From assembly GCA_020441345.1 (NCBI GenBank), contig JAGRMK010000133.1, positions 1 to 6,673 on the forward strand: a stretch of 6,673 nucleotides of DNA, written 5' to 3'. The first letter of the stretch is position 1. Each line of letters opens with the position of its first letter. The translations under genes and the position numbers were made by a program. The DNA is from Paracoccaceae bacterium (lineage in GTDB: Bacteria; Pseudomonadota; Alphaproteobacteria; Rhodobacterales; Rhodobacteraceae). The notes beneath the pieces are model-generated. The model saw only the letters and a list, made by a program, of their open reading frames with translations, was not told where the DNA came from and did not search any database. This document shows positions 1-6,171 of this stretch, piece after piece.

Positions 1-105
1 GACATGGCGCCGATGGCGATCATCGAATTTGTCGAGCGTGACCTGAGCGCCAAGGGCGCCGCCGACCGCGCCCGCGAGGAAGCCGCCGACGACGGCGAGG
101 AATGA
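1..105 (+). CDS. rplQ: 50S ribosomal protein L17, C-terminal end (5' truncated)
   Basis: The window opens inside this gene. The last 34 residues are readable, starting DMAPMAIIEFVERDLSAKG and ending in an acidic, alanine-rich tail before TGA at 103-105. The stretch APMAIIEFVERD matches the conserved end of bacterial L17 (E. coli has NAPMAYIELVDR), where it forms the last strand of the fold. L17 is a structural protein of the large ribosomal subunit. The acidic extension after this motif is common in alphaproteobacterial L17. In most bacteria rplQ closes the rpoA operon, which agrees with the hairpin found 22 bases after the stop. Only the C-terminus is visible, so the call rests on one motif plus context. 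Confidence 0.85.
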   Translation, partial: DMAPMAIIEFVERDLSAKGAADRAREEAADDGEE

Positions 106-127
106 TCTGAACCCAGGTTCGCAAGAC

Positions 128-157
128 AAGGCCCGCGCCCGCAAGGACGCGGGCCTT
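128..157 (+). terminator. Hairpin terminator after rplQ
   Basis: Perfect 10-bp inverted repeat: AAGGCCCGCG (128-137) pairs with CGCGGGCCTT (148-157) around a 10-base loop. It starts 22 bases after the rplQ stop. The stem is very GC-rich and its right arm ends in TT, but no T-run follows, so termination may be inefficient or Rho-assisted. Position and stem strength make it the likely end of the ribosomal-protein operon. Confidence 0.6.
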
Positions 158-176
158 CGCATGTTCGTGACATGCG
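158..176. repeat. 19-bp dyad CGCATGT-N5-ACATGCG
   Basis: A perfect 7-bp inverted repeat (158-164 and 170-176) with a 5-base spacer abuts the rplQ terminator hairpin directly. It lies about 60 bases upstream of the protease start and just before the best promoter-like hexamers. It could be a second terminator stem or an operator for a dimeric regulator controlling the protease gene. The sequence shows only the symmetry. Confidence 0.4.
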
Positions 177-205
177 TTGCACAGCCGCCGCTCAGGAGTC
201 ATATT
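177..205 (+). promoter_or_regulatory. Weak candidate sigma70-type promoter for the protease gene
   Basis: TTGCAC (177-182) and CATATT (200-205) are separated by 17 bases. The -10 matches TATAAT at four of six positions, the -35 matches TTGACA only at TTG. A promoter is expected here because the gene follows a terminator, but these hexamers are poor and other placements are possible. Confidence 0.25.
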
Positions 206-221
206 TCCCGCATGCAGCGGT

Positions 222-230
222 AAGAAGGAA
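222..230 (+). promoter_or_regulatory. Ribosome binding site of the protease gene
   Basis: AAGAAGGAA contains a good Shine-Dalgarno core (AAGGA, 225-229) seven bases before the ATG at 237. It decides the start: the in-frame ATG at 177 has no such site and would bury the signal peptide behind 20 extra residues. Confidence 0.65.
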
Positions 231-236
231 TGGGCT

Positions 237-1685
237 ATGCGGATCATCGGTTGGCTTGCCACGGTAGGTGCGGCGGTCGCTGTCGCGGTCGGCGTCTTCG
301 AGATGCAGTCGCCACCGGTCGCCGCGCAATCCCTTTCCACGCCGCAGTTGAGTGCCGGGGATCGGCAAGTCGTTCCGCAGGACCGCGCGCAGATTGCGCT
401 GTCCTTCGCACCGGTGGTCCGGCAGGCGACGCCCGCCGTGGTATCGATCTACGCCCGCCGGGTGATCGAGGCGCGGGTCAATCCGTTCTACAACGATCCG
501 CTGTTCGGGCAGTTGTTCAATGAACAGGATCGCCGCGTTCCCCGGGTGCAGAACGCGCTTGGGTCAGGGGTCATCGTGTCCTCCGAGGGGATTGTGGTCT
601 CCAATTATCACGTGGTGGGGGGAGCCGACGATATTCGCGTCGTGTTGGATGACCGGCGAGAATTCGCCGCCGACCTGATCCTGTCGGATCAGGAAAGCGA
701 TCTCGCTGTGTTGCGGTTGCGCGGGGCCGAGGGGTTGCCTGTTCTGCCTCTGGCCAATTCCGATGCGGTCGAGGTCGGCGATCTGGTGCTGGCGATCGGC
801 AATCCCTTTGGCGTTGGTCAGACGGTCAGCAGCGGGATCGTTTCGGCGCTTGCCCGGTCGGGGTTGGCAGTGGGATCCGGGCGCGGGTATTTCATCCAGA
901 CCGATGCCGCCATCAACCCCGGCAATTCGGGCGGGGCACTGGTCGACATGGCGGGCCAGCTGGTGGGCATCAATACTGCGATCCTGACTCGATCGGGCGG
1001 ATCGAATGGCATCGGGTTCGCGATTCCGGCCAACCTGGTCGCGCAGATCCTGGAACAGGCCCGAGGTGGGCGCGCGCGCTTTCAACGCCCGTGGATCGGG
1101 GTGTCGGGTCAGGCGGTCGATGCGCCTTTGGCCGAAGCCTTTGGTCTGAGCCTGCCACAGGGCGTGGTGATCACCGACATGCACCCGATGAGCCCGCTGC
1201 AAACGGCCGGGCTGCGGACCGGCGACGTGATCCTTTCGGTCGAAGATGAGCCGGTGAATTCGCCTCAGGAGATGATGTTCCGGCTGGCCGCGCAGGGCAT
1301 TGGCGGCACCGCCGAATTGCAATACATGCGCGGCCAAACGCGGGGCGAGGCCAGTCTGGATCTGGTTGCCCCGCCCGAGTCGCCGGCGCGCAACCGTCTG
1401 ACTGTCAATGCCGTGGCCTTGCGCGGGCTGGTTGCGGAAACCATCAACCCGGCGGTGATCGCCGAGAACAACCTGGACCCAAGCGCGTCAGGCGTCCTGG
1501 TGGTTGCAGCGCAGGATATCGCCGCACGGGCAGGGCTGCGCACCGGGGATCTGTTGCTGCGGGTAAACCGCCAAACGTTGCGCAGCACAGAGGATCTGTC
1601 GCGTGCCTTGCGCGATCCGTCGCGGTATTGGGAAGTCGAGATTCTGCGCGAAGGGCAACGCAGCCTGCTTCGGTTCCGACTGTGA
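237..1685 (+). CDS. DegP/DegQ (HtrA)-family periplasmic serine endopeptidase with two PDZ domains
   Basis: 482 residues, a trypsin-like protease of the HtrA family, which cleaves misfolded proteins in the periplasm and can also act as a chaperone. Residues 1-30 form a signal peptide: MR, a hydrophobic core at about 3-21, and a VAA|QS cleavage site after A30. The catalytic triad is intact: H125 in SNYHVV, D155 in ESDLAVL and S231 in GNSGGAL. The AIGNPFG strand-loop characteristic of the family is at 186-192. PDZ1 spans about 285-378 (from RPWIGV), PDZ2 about 388-482, and both carry the AGLRTGD motif. The length fits DegQ (about 450 residues), but DegP and DegQ cannot be separated by sequence reading alone, so no symbol is given. 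It stands between the rplQ terminator and a hairpin-rich spacer and is probably transcribed alone. No heat-shock or envelope-stress promoter was recognised. Confidence 0.93.
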   Translation: MRIIGWLATVGAAVAVAVGVFEMQSPPVAAQSLSTPQLSAGDRQVVPQDRAQIALSFAPVVRQATPAVVSIYARRVIEARVNPFYNDPLFGQLFNEQDRRVPRVQNALGSGVIVSSEGIVVSNYHVVGGADDIRVVLDDRREFAADLILSDQESDLAVLRLRGAEGLPVLPLANSDAVEVGDLVLAIGNPFGVGQTVSSGIVSALARSGLAVGSGRGYFIQTDAAINPGNSGGALVDMAGQLVGINTAILTRSGGSNGIGFAIPANLVAQILEQARGGRARFQRPWIGVSGQAVDAPLAEAFGLSLPQGVVITDMHPMSPLQTAGLRTGDVILSVEDEPVNSPQEMMFRLAAQGIGGTAELQYMRGQTRGEASLDLVAPPESPARNRLTVNAVALRGLVAETINPAVIAENNLDPSASGVLVVAAQDIAARAGLRTGDLLLRVNRQTLRSTEDLSRALRDPSRYWEVEILREGQRSLLRFRL

Positions 1686-1719
1686 GCGGGACATGCACGG
1701 GCGGAAGCGGCGGGGTGAA

Positions 1720-1818
1720 GAGGCCGGGCCTCCGGGGCATCGAGCCCCGTCGGCCCGGCGGGAGGCTCTGCCTCCCACGGCCTGCGGCCTCCCTCCGGGA
1801 TATTTGCGGAGTAAAGAG
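1720..1818. repeat. GC-rich palindromic intergenic element, Rhodobacteraceae type
   Basis: This element fills most of the 185-base gap between the protease gene and rarA. It contains a long imperfect hairpin: GCCGGGCC (1723-1730) pairs with GGCCCGGC (1752-1759), and inside it CGGGGC (1733-1738) pairs with GCCCCG (1744-1749) after a 2x2 internal loop. A second hairpin, GGGAGGC-TCT-GCCTCCC (1760-1776), abuts it, followed by GGCC-TGC-GGCC and a CCGGGATATTTG tail (1795-1806). The order GGC-TCT-GCC stem, GC-rich spacer, then CCGGGATATTT is one I remember as recurrent between genes in Roseobacter-group genomes, so it is probably a REP-like dispersed element. It may also terminate the protease transcript, although no T-run is present. 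Confidence 0.6.
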
Positions 1819-1870
1819 CTGGACGGTATTTCGCGTGGCGCATGCGAACCGTGGCGCGTAGTCTGGGGCC

Positions 1871-3211
1871 ATGGCTGACCTGTTCGACTCGGATCCTGTA
1901 GCGCCTGTTGCCGATGCGCCACGCCCCTTGGCTGACCGGCTGCGACCGCGTGCGCTGAGCGATGTAATCGGGCAGGAGGCCGTGCTGAACCCCGAGGGGC
2001 CGCTGGGGGCGATGTTGGGGGCTGGTGCCCTGTCGTCGCTGATCCTCTGGGGGCCGCCGGGTGTGGGCAAGACCACCATCGCACGTTTGCTGGCGCAAGC
2101 GACGGATCTGCATTTCGTGCAGATCAGTGCGATCTTCACGGGTGTGCAGGAGTTGCGCCGCGTATTCGAGGCCGCGCGGTTGCGGCGCACGACGGGGCAG
2201 GGAACGCTGTTGTTCGTCGATGAGATTCACCGGTTCAACAAGGCTCAGCAGGACGGATTTCTGCCGCATATGGAGGATGGCACAATCCTGCTTGTGGGGG
2301 CGACTACCGAGAACCCGTCGTTCGAATTGAACGCGGCCTTGATGAGCCGGTCACAGGTGATCGTGCTCAAGCGGTTGACGCTGGTCGATCTGGAAAAGCT
2401 GGCACAGCGGGGCGAGCGCGCGCTGGATCGCGCGCTGCCGCTGACCGGCGAGGCGCGCGAGGCTTTGCTGGAAATGGCCGATGGCGACGGGCGCGCGCTG
2501 TTGAACCTGATCGAGCAGGTGATGGCCTGGGCGGTCAAGGGGCCTCTGGACCGTGACGCCCTTGCCAAGCGGTTGATGCGGCGCGCGGCGAAATACGACA
2601 AATCGGGTGACGAGCATTACAACCTGATTTCGGCCTTGCACAAATCGGTGCGGGGGTCGGACCCGGACGCGGCGCTCTATTGGTTCGCACGGATGCTGGA
2701 AGGGGGTGAAGACCCCAGGTTTCTGGCGCGCCGTCTGACGCGTATGGCGGTCGAGGATATCGGCCTGGCCGACCCGCAGGCGCAGGCGCAGTGCCTGGAG
2801 GCTTGGCAGACCTATGAGCGACTGGGCAGCCCCGAGGGGGAGCTGGCGCTGGCACAGGCTGTTGTTTACCTGGCGCTCGCGCCCAAATCGAACGCGGTTT
2901 ATGTCGCCTACAAGGGCGCGCGGGCGCTGGCGAAGAAGACGGGGTCAGAGATGCCGCCGGCGCATATCCTGAACGCGCCGACACGGATGATGAAGGATCA
3001 GGGCTATGGCGCGGGCTATGCCTATGACCACGATGCAGAGGACGGCTTTTCGGGACAGAACTATTTTCCCGACGGGGTGAAGCGACCGGTGCTTTATTCG
3101 CCGCCTGAACGCGGGTTCGAGCGCGAGTTGAAAAAGCGCGTCGAGTATTTCGCGAAGCTGCGTGGCAAGCGGCAAGGGGGGGGCGGGCCCGGTTCAGGAG
3201 GCGCGGGTTGA
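1871..3211 (+). CDS. rarA: Replication-associated recombination protein A (RarA/MgsA), AAA+ ATPase
   Basis: 446 residues, a full-length bacterial RarA (MgsA/WRNIP1 family). These AAA+ ATPases act at stalled replication forks and are related to clamp-loader subunits. Seen in order: the N-terminal PLADRLRPRALSDVIGQ block (19-35), Walker A GPPGVGKTT (61-69), Walker B LLFVDEIH (113-120), the sensor-1 region GATTENPSFE (143-152), GDGR (205-208), and the C-terminal family helices including YHLI-like HYNLISALHKSVRGSD (249-264) and GEDPRFLARR (279-288). The tail after residue 434 is a glycine-rich extension (QGGGGPGSGG) encoded across a G8 tract and is probably dispensable. The start MADLFDSDP agrees with what I recall of related proteins, but the Shine-Dalgarno is weak (only CTGGGG before the ATG). 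It is the first gene of the five-gene block, with crcB starting 31 bases after its stop. Confidence 0.95.
   Translation: MADLFDSDPVAPVADAPRPLADRLRPRALSDVIGQEAVLNPEGPLGAMLGAGALSSLILWGPPGVGKTTIARLLAQATDLHFVQISAIFTGVQELRRVFEAARLRRTTGQGTLLFVDEIHRFNKAQQDGFLPHMEDGTILLVGATTENPSFELNAALMSRSQVIVLKRLTLVDLEKLAQRGERALDRALPLTGEAREALLEMADGDGRALLNLIEQVMAWAVKGPLDRDALAKRLMRRAAKYDKSGDEHYNLISALHKSVRGSDPDAALYWFARMLEGGEDPRFLARRLTRMAVEDIGLADPQAQAQCLEAWQTYERLGSPEGELALAQAVVYLALAPKSNAVYVAYKGARALAKKTGSEMPPAHILNAPTRMMKDQGYGAGYAYDHDAEDGFSGQNYFPDGVKRPVLYSPPERGFERELKKRVEYFAKLRGKRQGGGGPGSGGAG
3176..3183 (+). repeat. G8 homopolymer at the rarA 3' end
   Basis: Eight consecutive G residues encode glycines 436-438 in the RarA tail, about 26 bases before its stop. 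Loss of one G moves reading into the frame that stays open through crcB. It is a plausible slippage site for polymerase or sequencing error. Confidence 0.9.
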
Positions 3212-3242
3212 CTTTGTGACGGCCCCGGTTCAAGGCACGCGC

Positions 3243-3620
3243 ATGATGGGAACATTGTTTCAGGTGGCGCTTGGCGGGGCTTTAGGGGCCTCGGGCCGGT
3301 ATTTGACCGGGGTCGCCACCATGCGCCTGATGGGGCCGGGATTTCCATGGGGGACGCTGGCGGTCAATGTGATCGGCGCATTCCTGATGGGGGTGATCGT
3401 GGTTGTTCTGGCGCATCTGAGTGCGAACCGGTTCGCGCCCTTTCTGATGACCGGGCTGTTGGGAGGGTTCACCACCTTTTCGGCCTTTTCCCTGGACGCG
3501 CTGACCCTTTGGGAGCGCGGCCAACACGGGCTGGCGGGCGGCTATGTGCTGGCGTCGGTTCTCTTGTCGCTGGCGGCCATCGTGGCGGGGCTGGCCGTTG
3601 CACGGAGCATCGTCGCATGA
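3243..3620 (+). CDS. crcB: Fluoride-specific ion channel CrcB/Fluc
   Basis: 125 residues, the usual size of single-domain CrcB. Fluc proteins are small inner-membrane channels that assemble as antiparallel dimers and let fluoride leave the cytoplasm. Family motifs are present in order: GGALGASGRY (11-20), FPWGTLAVNVIGAFLMG (34-50) with the conserved Asn at 42, and TGLLGGFTTFSAFSLD (70-85) with the phenylalanines that line the fluoride path. Four membrane segments can be read at about 5-22, 36-57, 66-86 and 99-120. I chose ATG 3243 (followed by a second ATG at 3246) because AAGG lies seven bases upstream. The frame is open further back to 3162, and a GTG at 3216 has AGGAGG 14 bases upstream, which is too far. 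No fluoride riboswitch was recognised upstream. The stop overlaps the next start by four bases. Confidence 0.93.
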   Translation: MMGTLFQVALGGALGASGRYLTGVATMRLMGPGFPWGTLAVNVIGAFLMGVIVVVLAHLSANRFAPFLMTGLLGGFTTFSAFSLDALTLWERGQHGLAGGYVLASVLLSLAAIVAGLAVARSIVA

Positions 3621-4657
3621 GTGGCGTTCAACAGATCACGATTCCGGCGGAAGAAGCCGATCAGCGGCTGGACCGCTGGCTCAAGCGCCGGTTTCCGCAA
3701 GTGACTCAGGGCATGGTGGAGAAATTCTGCCGCAAGGGAGACCTGCGGCTGGATGGCAAACGGGTGAAGGCCTCGGACCGGGTTGTGGCGGGGCAGACAG
3801 TGCGCGTTCCGCCATTACCTGAAACCGCGGCTCCGGTGCCCGAACGCTATCAGGCGCCGAAGATCCCCAAGGACGACGTGAAGATGATCGAGGACGCGAT
3901 CCTGTGGCAGGACGACCACATCATCGCGCTCAACAAGCCGCCGGGCCTGCCGTCGCAAGGGGGATCGGGGCAGGGCGACCGGCATGTCGACGGGCTGACC
4001 GAAGCCTTGATGTTCGGCTACAAGGAGCGTCCTGTTCTGGTTCACCGGCTGGACAAGGATACCTCGGGGATCCTGCTGCTGGCGCGCACGCCCCGGGTCG
4101 CTCGGCGGCTTGGCGAAGCGTTTCGCAATCGGACCACGCGCAAGATCTACTGGGCGATTGTTGCCGGGGTGCCGCATCCACAGATGGGCACGATCCGCTA
4201 TGGCTTGGTGAAATCGGGCGGATACGGCAACGAAAAGATGCGCTGCATCCTGCCGGCCGAGGTCGAGGCGACCGAGGGCGCAAAGCGCGCCACCACCGAT
4301 TTCGCGGTGCTCGAGCGGCTGGGTAGCCGCGCCGCCTGGGTGGCGTTGGTGCCGATCACCGGGCGCACGCATCAGTTGCGCGCACATATGGCCGAGATCG
4401 GACACCCGATCATCGGCGACGGCAAATACGGCGGCTCGGGGCAAGAGAACCTGGGCGATGGCTGGGGTGCGCAACTGGGTGGCGACATCAGCCGCAAGCT
4501 GCATCTGCATGCGCGCTCGATCCGCTTTACCCATCCGGTTACCGGCAAGGAGATCACCCTGACCGCGCCGCTCCCCGAGCACATGGCGCGCAGCTGGAAG
4601 ACGCTTGGCTGGAACGAGAACGACGTGCCAGCGGATCCGTTCGAGGATGACGCATGA
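3617..4657 (+). CDS. RluC/RluD-family 23S rRNA pseudouridine synthase
   Basis: 346 residues. The enzyme isomerises specific uridines in RNA to pseudouridine. An N-terminal S4 RNA-binding domain covers about 15-70 (ADQRLDRWLKRRFPQVTQ, then CRKGDLRLDGKRVK). The catalytic domain follows from about 90, with NKPPGLPSQGG (106-116), the catalytic motif HRLDKDTSG (143-151) with nucleophile D146, GRTHQLRAHM (249-258) and IIGDGKYG (265-272). S4 plus this motif set places it in the RsuA/RluA superfamily, RluA branch. RluC is the most likely member, whose E. coli version modifies 23S positions 955, 2504 and 2580, but RluD-like specificity cannot be excluded, so no symbol is assigned. The ATG overlaps the crcB stop (ATGA 3617-3620), and GGAG at 3604-3607 inside crcB can serve as its ribosome binding site. 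Confidence 0.92.
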   Translation: MSGVQQITIPAEEADQRLDRWLKRRFPQVTQGMVEKFCRKGDLRLDGKRVKASDRVVAGQTVRVPPLPETAAPVPERYQAPKIPKDDVKMIEDAILWQDDHIIALNKPPGLPSQGGSGQGDRHVDGLTEALMFGYKERPVLVHRLDKDTSGILLLARTPRVARRLGEAFRNRTTRKIYWAIVAGVPHPQMGTIRYGLVKSGGYGNEKMRCILPAEVEATEGAKRATTDFAVLERLGSRAAWVALVPITGRTHQLRAHMAEIGHPIIGDGKYGGSGQENLGDGWGAQLGGDISRKLHLHARSIRFTHPVTGKEITLTAPLPEHMARSWKTLGWNENDVPADPFEDDA

Positions 4658-5301
4658 AGCTGGTGGTGTTCGATGTCGACGGCACCCTGGTCGATAGTCA
4701 GGCGCATATCGTCGGGGCCATGCAGCACGCCTTTTCAACCTGCGGCTTGACCTGCCCGCCGAGTGCCGAGATCCTCGGCATTGTCGGCCTGTCTCTGCCG
4801 CAGGCGATGGCGCGCCTGGCGCCCGAAGGCGACAATGCGGCGCTGGTCGAGGCCTACAAATCCAGTTTCAACAAGGTGAGCACGCTGGCGCCGTCGCCGC
4901 TCTTTCCCGGTGCGCGTGCGGCGCTGGAAGGGTTGGCGTCGCGCGAGGAGGTGCTTTTGGGTGTCGCGACCGGAAAGTCGCGGCGCGGGTTGCGGCATAT
5001 GCTGGCGGCACATGATCTGGCCGGGTTCTTCGTGACCACCCAGGTTGCCGATGACCATCCGTCCAAACCGCACCCGGCGATGCTGATGGCCGCGATGCGC
5101 GAGGCAGGCACCGATCCACAGGATACCGTGATCATCGGCGATACCAGTTTCGACATGGAGATGGGCCGCGCGGCCGGCGTGCATTGCATCGGCGTCAGTT
5201 GGGGCTATCACCCGGTTTCGGCCCTGTCCAATGCCGGGATGGTGATTGACAGTTTCGGCGCGCTGGCGGGCGCGATCAACGGGATCTGGGGGCAGGCATG
5301 A
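4654..5301 (+). CDS. HAD-superfamily hydrolase, phosphoglycolate-phosphatase-like (Gph/subfamily IA)
   Basis: 215 residues with all four HAD motifs: I, FDVDGTLVDS (nucleophile D7, acid/base D9); II, VATGKS with T106; III, K138 in SKPHP; IV, IIGDTSFDMEMG with D163 and D167. The insert between motifs I and II (about 15-80) has the length of a helical C1 cap, typical of small-molecule phosphatases such as phosphoglycolate phosphatase and beta-phosphoglucomutase. It should therefore hydrolyse a phosphate monoester in the cytoplasm with Mg2+, but the substrate cannot be read from the sequence. There is no signal peptide. The gene overlaps the pseudouridine synthase by ATGA (4654-4657), with GAGGA at 4643-4647 as ribosome binding site. 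It overlaps the next gene in the same way, which indicates tight co-expression. Confidence 0.9.
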   Translation: MKLVVFDVDGTLVDSQAHIVGAMQHAFSTCGLTCPPSAEILGIVGLSLPQAMARLAPEGDNAALVEAYKSSFNKVSTLAPSPLFPGARAALEGLASREEVLLGVATGKSRRGLRHMLAAHDLAGFFVTTQVADDHPSKPHPAMLMAAMREAGTDPQDTVIIGDTSFDMEMGRAAGVHCIGVSWGYHPVSALSNAGMVIDSFGALAGAINGIWGQA

Positions 5302-6005
5302 GCTTTGGCACGCGCAAGAGGTTCTGGAAAACGGTCGATGTCGTGCCGGTGGATGACGCTTTTACCGTGCGGCTGGACGGGCGTCAGATCAAGACCCCGG
5401 CCAAGGCACCCCTGATCGCACCGACCCGCGCCTTTGCCGACCTGATCGCGGCGGAATGGGAGGCGCAGGGCGAAAAGATCGACCCCGAAACGATGCCCGC
5501 GACCCGCGCCGCGAATGCCGCGTTGGACAAGGTGCGTGTGCAGTTCGACGAGGTCGCGGCGCTGCTGACCGCCTATGGCGAGACCGACCTGCTGTGCTAT
5601 CGGGCTTCGGCACCGGTCGAATTGGTGGCGCGGCAAGCGGCGGCCTGGGATCCGCTGCTGGACTGGGCGGCAAACCGGTTCGATGTGCGCTGGACCGTGA
5701 CCACAGGGGTCATGCCAACCGAGCAACCGGCCGAAACCGTGGCCCGTCTCGGCCAGCATGTCGCCAGGTTCACGCCGTTCCAGTTGACCGCGTTTCATGA
5801 TCTTGTGGCGATGTCGGGGTCGCTGGTCATTGCGCTTGCGGCAACAGAGGGTGTGGCACCGCCCGACACCCTTTGGGATGCGTCGCGAATCGATGAACTC
5901 TGGCAGATCGAGCAATGGGGCGAGGATGACGAAGCGCTGACTCTCGCCAACCGGCGCCGCGAGTCGTTTTTGAACGCAGTGCTTTTTTACCGTTCTTGTG
6001 CCTGA
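5298..6005 (+). CDS. ATP12-family F1-ATPase assembly chaperone
   Basis: 235 residues, typical for bacterial ATP12. Mitochondrial Atp12 binds the free F1 alpha subunit until it joins beta, and the alphaproteobacterial homologues are assumed to do the same for the ATP synthase. Family blocks seen in order: RKRFWKTVDV (6-15), VRLDGRQIKTPAKAPL (24-39), AAEWEAQGEKIDPETMPATR (51-70), YGETDLLCYRA (93-103), WDPLLDW (117-123), a GSLVIALA stretch (174-181) and DELWQIEQWGEDDEA (199-213). No signal peptide or membrane segment is present, in line with a cytoplasmic chaperone. The start at the ATGA overlap (5298-5301) gives the expected N-terminus, and GGGGG-CAGG lies just upstream. It is the last gene of the block, and a possible terminator overlaps its stop codon. 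Confidence 0.93.
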   Translation: MSFGTRKRFWKTVDVVPVDDAFTVRLDGRQIKTPAKAPLIAPTRAFADLIAAEWEAQGEKIDPETMPATRAANAALDKVRVQFDEVAALLTAYGETDLLCYRASAPVELVARQAAAWDPLLDWAANRFDVRWTVTTGVMPTEQPAETVARLGQHVARFTPFQLTAFHDLVAMSGSLVIALAATEGVAPPDTLWDASRIDELWQIEQWGEDDEALTLANRRRESFLNAVLFYRSCA

Positions 6006-6027
6006 TTGCAGGACAATCGCCTTTTTT
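5996..6027 (+). terminator. Possible intrinsic terminator overlapping the ATP12-family stop
   Basis: TTGT (5996-5999) pairs with ACAA (6013-6016) and CCTG (6001-6004) with CAGG (6009-6012), with G6000 bulged and a 4-base loop. After the five bases TCGCC comes a T6 run (6022-6027). The stem is short and bulged and the T-run is set back, so it may be weak. Its position at the end of the operon supports it. Confidence 0.35.
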
Positions 6028-6092
6028 CAATTCTCATTGTGGCCTCGCCCCCCCGTTCCCCCTGCGTCACCCGATGGTCAGGAAGGATGGAC

Positions 6093-6120
6093 TTGACGCC
6101 CGGGTCTAATCGGCACAAAT
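6093..6120 (+). promoter_or_regulatory. Weak candidate promoter for bztA
   Basis: TTGACG (6093-6098) is a five-of-six match to the -35 consensus. At 16 bases spacing lies ACAAAT (6115-6120), which fits only the last three -10 positions. A promoter is expected in this gap because a new operon begins at 6250, and no better pair was found. Confidence 0.25.
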
Positions 6121-6165
6121 TTGCCTACGCAGCATCGATGATGATGCGGTTTGTTGCTTAGGCAA
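6121..6165. repeat. Dyad and paired 10-mers in the bztA upstream region
   Basis: TTGCCTA (6121-6127) and TAGGCAA (6159-6165) form a perfect 7-bp inverted repeat enclosing a smaller one, GCATC-GATGAT-GATGC (6132-6147). The same interval holds two similar 10-mers in direct orientation, TTGCCTACGC (6121) and TTGCTTAGGC (6154), eight of ten identical and 33 bases apart. Either arrangement could be a regulator binding site. No named operator is recognised. Confidence 0.35.
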
Positions 6166-6171
6166 TGATTT

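Noticed and set aside
177..236. Upstream ATG that would lengthen the protease by 20 residues
   Set aside because: It lacks a ribosome binding site, overlaps the probable promoter, and would place 20 residues before an otherwise standard signal peptide. ATG 237 has AAGGA at good spacing.
564..1337. Antisense open frame of 257 codons opposite the protease
   Set aside because: It lies wholly inside the protease gene, whose triad and PDZ motifs are clear, and it shows no domain of its own.
1265..2269. Long antisense open frame of 334 codons across the protease end and rarA start
   Set aside because: It runs opposite to two well-supported genes, crosses the palindromic spacer, reads as arginine/proline-rich low-complexity protein, and has no family motif. 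It is typical of the open antisense frames produced by GC-rich codon use.
3162..3242. Earlier start for CrcB inside rarA
   Set aside because: The extra 27 residues are not part of the CrcB family, and the start at 3243 gives the normal length and has AAGG upstream.
3815..4738. Antisense open frame of 307 codons opposite the pseudouridine synthase
   Set aside because: The sense frame carries a full set of RluA-family motifs. The antisense product shows no recognisable domain and mirrors the GC bias of the third codon position.
6111..6126. Sigma54-like sequence CGGCAC-AAAT-TTGC upstream of bztA
   Set aside because: It resembles the -24/-12 consensus TGGCAC-N5-TTGC, but the spacer is one base short. 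Sigma54 promoters are strict about that spacing, so I do not call it. Nitrogen control could still be tested.
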